This document shows positions 61,033 through 64,000 of a stretch of DNA of 64,000 nt, piece after piece. Every line of letters starts with the position of its first letter. Positions within the stretch are counted from its first letter, which is position 1. Under the pieces are notes generated by a model. The model was given only the letters and a program-made list of their open reading frames with translations. It was not told where the DNA came from and made no database searches. The position numbers were made by a program, and so were the translations under genes. Origin of the DNA: Halobacillus litoralis. Lineage in GTDB: Bacteria > Bacillota > Bacilli > Bacillales > Halobacillaceae. The stretch spans positions 186,001-250,000 of the forward strand of contig NZ_JAIVAJ010000005.1 in NCBI RefSeq assembly GCF_020171725.1. Reading direction: 5' to 3'.

Positions 61033-62673
61033 TTGAAATGGCTCAGGAAACTACCAGGATATATGAACATATGGACGTGGCTCAGCCTGATCATCGTCGT
61101 TCTGATTCTATTGCCGAACGTCACGATTTTCATAAATTTCTTTACACAGGAGGCAGAAAACTGGGGACACATACAGGAATTTATTCTCCCCGACCTCTTG
61201 AAGAATACCAGCTTATTAATGGTCTTTACCGGGATTTTATCGATTCTGATTGGGACGAGCCTGGCCTGGCTCACATCAGCTTACGATTTCCCGATGAAAC
61301 GCTTTTTCAAGTGGGCGCTTATTCTGCCTCTTGCAATCCCTCCCTACATCGCAGGGTACACGTATAATGGGATTTTAAATTACACGGGAGTCATTCAAAC
61401 GACACTCCGGAACCGCTGGGGGATGGAAGTCGATCAGAAGTACTTTGATATCTTGACGCTTCCAGGTGCCGTATTCATTTTCACACTGTTCCTTTATCCA
61501 TATGTGTACACGATCACACGGGCTTTTCTAGCGAATCAATCGGCCTCGATTATTGAAAATGCACGGTTGCTTGGACGGAATGCGTGGGAGATCTATTTCC
61601 GGATCGTGCTTCCCATTTCGCGCGGAGCCATTGTAGGTGGTGTCAGCCTCGTCCTGCTTGAGGTGCTGAATGACTACGGCCTTGTGCAGTATTTCGGAGT
61701 TCCCACCTTCAGTACAGCCATTTTTCAAACATGGTTTGGGATGAACGACTTAACATCGGCTATTAAATTGTCGGCCACTTTAATGTTCATCGTTTTCGGA
61801 ATCTTAGTACTAGAGAAAGTATTGCGCGGACGAAAGAAATACAGTTACTCCAACGCGAAAGTACGTCCTCTGACTCCAATAACATTGAAGGGCGGGAAAG
61901 CCTGGGCTGCGTTCAGCTATAGCCTGATCGTCTTTTCACTCGGATTCCTTATTCCTTTTATCCAACTTGTTGACTGGATGTTCCTGACGTACGACAAAAT
62001 AGCATCGCCAGAATTCACATCACTGATTACCAACTCACTTGTGGTGTCCTTTATCGGTGCTGCTATGATTGTCGTGTTTGCTGTCATTATCGCGAATTTC
62101 GCACGCATGCATCACAGCATCGTCTCGAAGTCAGCGGCCAGAGTGACCATCCTCGGGTATTCGATTCCCGGTGCGGTCATTGCAGTAGGAATCAGTACCG
62201 TGTTCATACAAATCGACCAAGTGCTGTTCGGTTTTTACGATATGATCGGCATAACGCCTACACTGGCGTTGAGTACGAGCCTGTTTATGCTTATTTCCGC
62301 ATACGTTATCCGCTTCCTGGCTGTCGGGTACAATTCCATCGAGTCAGGATTTGATAAAGTCGGAAACAAGTTCACCGAGGCATCAAGAATGCTCGGGATG
62401 AACGTCACCAAGTCCTTTTTCAAGGTGGACGCCCGAATGATCAGAGGTTCGCTTGTCAGCGCGTTTATCCTTGCGTTTATTGAGATCCTGAAGGAACTTC
62501 CCTTGACCCTGATCCTGCGTCCGTTTAATTTTGACACGTTGTCCACAAAGGCCTTCCAATATGCAAGTGATGAACAGATTCACGAAGCGTCGCTTGCTTC
62601 GATCATCATCGTCTTGATTAGTGGCGTCGCGATTTATGTTTTCCATCAAGTTTTAGAAAAGGAGCAGAATTGA
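61033..62673 (+). CDS. Ferric iron ABC transporter permease (FbpB type)
   Basis: A 546-residue membrane protein with about twelve helices, a fusion of two six-helix permease halves as in FbpB/FutB/ThiP. Coupling-helix (EAA-like) loops are seen twice: ENARLLGRNAWEIYFRIVLP and TEASRMLGMNVTKSFFKVDA. The start is uncertain: TTG at 61033 touches a TAAGGG, with an earlier AAGGGA at 61017, and ATG at 61063 is an alternative. The gene is followed immediately by its ATPase gene (one base between stop and start), so the two are coupled. Confidence 0.92.
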   Translation: MKWLRKLPGYMNIWTWLSLIIVVLILLPNVTIFINFFTQEAENWGHIQEFILPDLLKNTSLLMVFTGILSILIGTSLAWLTSAYDFPMKRFFKWALILPLAIPPYIAGYTYNGILNYTGVIQTTLRNRWGMEVDQKYFDILTLPGAVFIFTLFLYPYVYTITRAFLANQSASIIENARLLGRNAWEIYFRIVLPISRGAIVGGVSLVLLEVLNDYGLVQYFGVPTFSTAIFQTWFGMNDLTSAIKLSATLMFIVFGILVLEKVLRGRKKYSYSNAKVRPLTPITLKGGKAWAAFSYSLIVFSLGFLIPFIQLVDWMFLTYDKIASPEFTSLITNSLVVSFIGAAMIVVFAVIIANFARMHHSIVSKSAARVTILGYSIPGAVIAVGISTVFIQIDQVLFGFYDMIGITPTLALSTSLFMLISAYVIRFLAVGYNSIESGFDKVGNKFTEASRMLGMNVTKSFFKVDARMIRGSLVSAFILAFIEILKELPLTLILRPFNFDTLSTKAFQYASDEQIHEASLASIIIVLISGVAIYVFHQVLEKEQN

Positions 62674-62674
62674 T

Positions 62675-63382
62675 ATGTTTGTTCAAATCAAAGACCTTTG
62701 CTTTAGTTATGGAAAAGAGAATACCATTCAGAACTTCAACTTATCGATAAACCAAGGACAGATTGTCTCGATTTTAGGTGAAAGCGGCAGTGGAAAAAGC
62801 ACCGTACTCCGCCTGCTTTGCGGATTAGAAACGCCGAACCGTGGAGAAATTTCGATTGGTGGAGACGTTATGACCGATGACCGCCGCTTCGTTTTACCGG
62901 AGAAGCGCGGGATCGGCATGGTCTTCCAGGACTATGCGCTTTTCCCTCATATGACGGTCGCTGAAAATATTCAATTCGGACTGAAAGGCTACGGCAGAAA
63001 AGCCAAGAAGCAACGGACGGATGAAGTGCTGGAGCTCGTGAACATGACGACGTTAGCCAAGCGCTACCCCCATGAATTAAGTGGCGGTCAGCAGCAGCGA
63101 ATCGCTCTTGCACGTGCCCTCGCACCGAAGCCATCTCTTCTTCTATTGGACGAACCGTTCAGTAATCTGGATGCAGACCTGCAGATCAAAATTCGGAGTG
63201 AACTGAAGGAGATCATCAAGCAAACGGGTACCACCTCTATATTCGTCACCCATGACCGTGAAGACTCCAAGGCGATTGCGGACCGGATCATCACGATGCG
63301 TGACGGCTCTGCTTATGACTGGGATTCGATCTGTACAATCAAATCCGAATTCCCTGAAGAGCAGTGGACGACTGTCCAATAA
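62675..63382 (+). CDS. Iron ABC transporter ATP-binding protein, short form
   Basis: A 235-residue ATPase that would power the FbpB-type permease. Walker A is GESGSGKSTVL, the signature HELSGGQQQRIALARAL, Walker B LLLLDEPFSNLD, with the D-loop and switch histidine in FVTHDRED. Typical FbpC proteins are about 350 residues with a C-terminal TOBE regulatory domain; this one ends 20 residues after the switch region, so that domain is absent. No frameshift is apparent: the stop is followed directly by repeat array D. It is the last gene of the iron operon. Confidence 0.93.
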   Translation: MFVQIKDLCFSYGKENTIQNFNLSINQGQIVSILGESGSGKSTVLRLLCGLETPNRGEISIGGDVMTDDRRFVLPEKRGIGMVFQDYALFPHMTVAENIQFGLKGYGRKAKKQRTDEVLELVNMTTLAKRYPHELSGGQQQRIALARALAPKPSLLLLDEPFSNLDADLQIKIRSELKEIIKQTGTTSIFVTHDREDSKAIADRIITMRDGSAYDWDSICTIKSEFPEEQWTTVQ

Positions 63383-63399
63383 GGCCGGTTGATGGGTAA

Positions 63400-63665
63400 C
63401 GGGACAAAGAGCGGTACTTTTTATGGCTCACAGTCCCATTAAAATGTGATCGGGACTGTGAGCGTTATACCTCTGTGGTTCCTTGTCCTATTAGAGCGTT
63501 ATTGGGACTATCAATGCCTTACCACCATGGCTCCTTGTCCCATTAGAGCGTTATTGGGACTATCAATGCCTTACCACCATGGCCCCTTGTCCCATTAAAG
63601 CGTTATTGGGACTATCAATGCCTTACCACCATGGCTCCTTGTCCCATTAGAAAATAATTGGGACA
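63400..63665. repeat. Tandem array D, 52-bp hairpin repeat (about 5 copies)
   Basis: CCTTGTCC recurs at 63481, 63533, 63585 and 63637, exactly 52 bp apart, with variant end units at about 63430 and 63650. GTCCCATTAG and TTATTGGGAC form a hairpin in each unit; the spacer is TATCAATGCCTTACCACCAT, then GGCTCC. The three central units are nearly identical. The family matches array B at 14690 in hairpin sequence (GTCCCATTtaGAG) but not in spacer sequence. It separates the iron operon end from the convergent thioesterase gene. The rest of the gap to 63755 holds only a terminator. Confidence 0.92.
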
Positions 63666-63711
63666 AGGATGAGCCCTACACCACTCAGCTTGTCCGAATA
63701 CACTATCGCAT

Positions 63712-63751
63712 CAAAAAAAGAAGCCCTGCTACCACCTGGTAGTAGGGCTTC
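63712..63751 (-). terminator. Terminator of the acyl-CoA thioesterase gene
   Basis: Read leftwards, AGAAGCCCTACTACC pairs with GGTAGCAGGGCTTCT around AGGT or less, followed by seven T. Confidence 0.92.
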
Positions 63752-63755
63752 TCTG

Positions 63756-64000
63756 TTATGAACGGTCCATCCAAGGTAAGCCTGTACCGAATTTCTCGGC
63801 AAGCTCTTTCGATTCTTTTCTACGTTCTTTACGGTGAAGGCGACGGCGTTCAGCACCTTCGTGCAGCCATTTCTCCTGTTCCGATTCTGGATACACGCCT
63901 GGAACCGGTGTCGGTTCGTTGTTTTCATCTACTGCCACCATCGATAAGAAGGCGGTCGCACAGACTTTCCGGTCTCCAGTAAGTAAATTTTCCGTGATGG
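63756..64000 (-). CDS. Acyl-CoA thioesterase (hotdog fold), C-terminal part only
   Basis: The gene enters from beyond the window; about 81 codons are present and the start is outside. The visible protein reads ENLLTGDRKVCATAFLSMVA and VDENNEPTPVPGVYPESEQE, then a charged helix and GTGLPWMDRS. VDENNEPTPVPGV with a following basic helix is the usual end of YkhA/YciA-type acyl-CoA hydrolases. Such enzymes release free CoA from medium- to long-chain acyl-CoAs. The catalytic aspartate lies in the missing part. Confidence 0.85.
   Translation of the reverse strand, partial: ITENLLTGDRKVCATAFLSMVAVDENNEPTPVPGVYPESEQEKWLHEGAERRRLHRKERRKESKELAEKFGTGLPWMDRS

Overview
The window looks like chromosomal DNA of a low-GC, halotolerant member of the Bacillaceae, closest in character to Halobacillus or a relative; the genus is an inference from gene content. 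Supporting signs are strong AAGGAGG-type ribosome binding sites with frequent TTG and GTG starts, T-tailed intrinsic terminators after most genes, Bacillus-type families (YwdI/YwdK, YwaF, SE1561, SE1832, YfmR, AmpS-like M29 peptidases), a ribDE-BA-H operon under an FMN riboswitch, and several sodium- or osmolyte-linked carriers (NSS, AGCS, BCCT, TRAP, CPA1). I see no rRNA, tRNA, CRISPR array, prophage or intact insertion sequence.

Layout. 1-12 kb: ywdK/ywdI remnant of a cluster, an NSS amino-acid carrier with a CodY-like box, YwaF-like protein, a chemoreceptor with a sigma-D-like promoter, a phasin-like/UbiB-kinase pair, acetyltransferase, fructosamine kinase, DUF523-DUF1722 protein and a YjiH-type membrane protein. 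12-22 kb: DJ-1/PfpI protein, acyltransferase, M29 aminopeptidase, photolyase and the riboflavin operon. 22-30 kb: GH13 alpha-glucosidase with cre and LacI-type operators, OsmC protein, a three-gene overlapping operon, a TerC-family protein under a manganese (yybP-ykoY) riboswitch, and peptidase T. 30-40 kb: AI-2E-family carrier, MFS carrier, a DctQMP TRAP transporter, a CPA1 antiporter and BrnQ with a CodY-like box. 40-46 kb: a secreted SLH-domain protein carrying a duplicated four-histidine domain, next to a transglutaminase/alpha-E/ATP-grasp operon. 46-58 kb: oxidoreductase, RecQ, an isolated kynureninase, BCCT carrier, CrtI-like flavoprotein, a second M29 aminopeptidase and the ABC-F factor YfmR. 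58-64 kb: AGCS carrier, a Fur-box-flanked ferric-iron ABC system and the end of an acyl-CoA thioesterase.

The least explained material is between genes. Two unrelated families of contiguous hairpin-bearing tandem repeats, with periods of 51 and 52 bp, each occur twice, about 50 kb apart (912-1140 and 53890-54262; 14690-14970 and 63400-63665). Small elements with terminal inverted repeats, lacking any transposase, sit at 13072-13192, 13310-13389 and 25762-25943, with fragments near 5641 and 55715. Gene-free stretches over 300 bases are 709-1235 (array, otherwise nothing seen from 709 to 911), 12956-13472, 14484-15056, 21914-22396 (regulatory sites), 25587-25971, 38582-38884 (regulatory sites), 53711-54330, 55582-56017 (element relic, otherwise nothing) and 63383-63755.

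Regulation read from the sequence ties several loci to nutrient status: CodY-like boxes at the two amino-acid carriers, cre at the glucosidase, Fur boxes at the iron operon, and FMN and Mn riboswitches. All family assignments come from reading the translated sequences and were not checked against databases.
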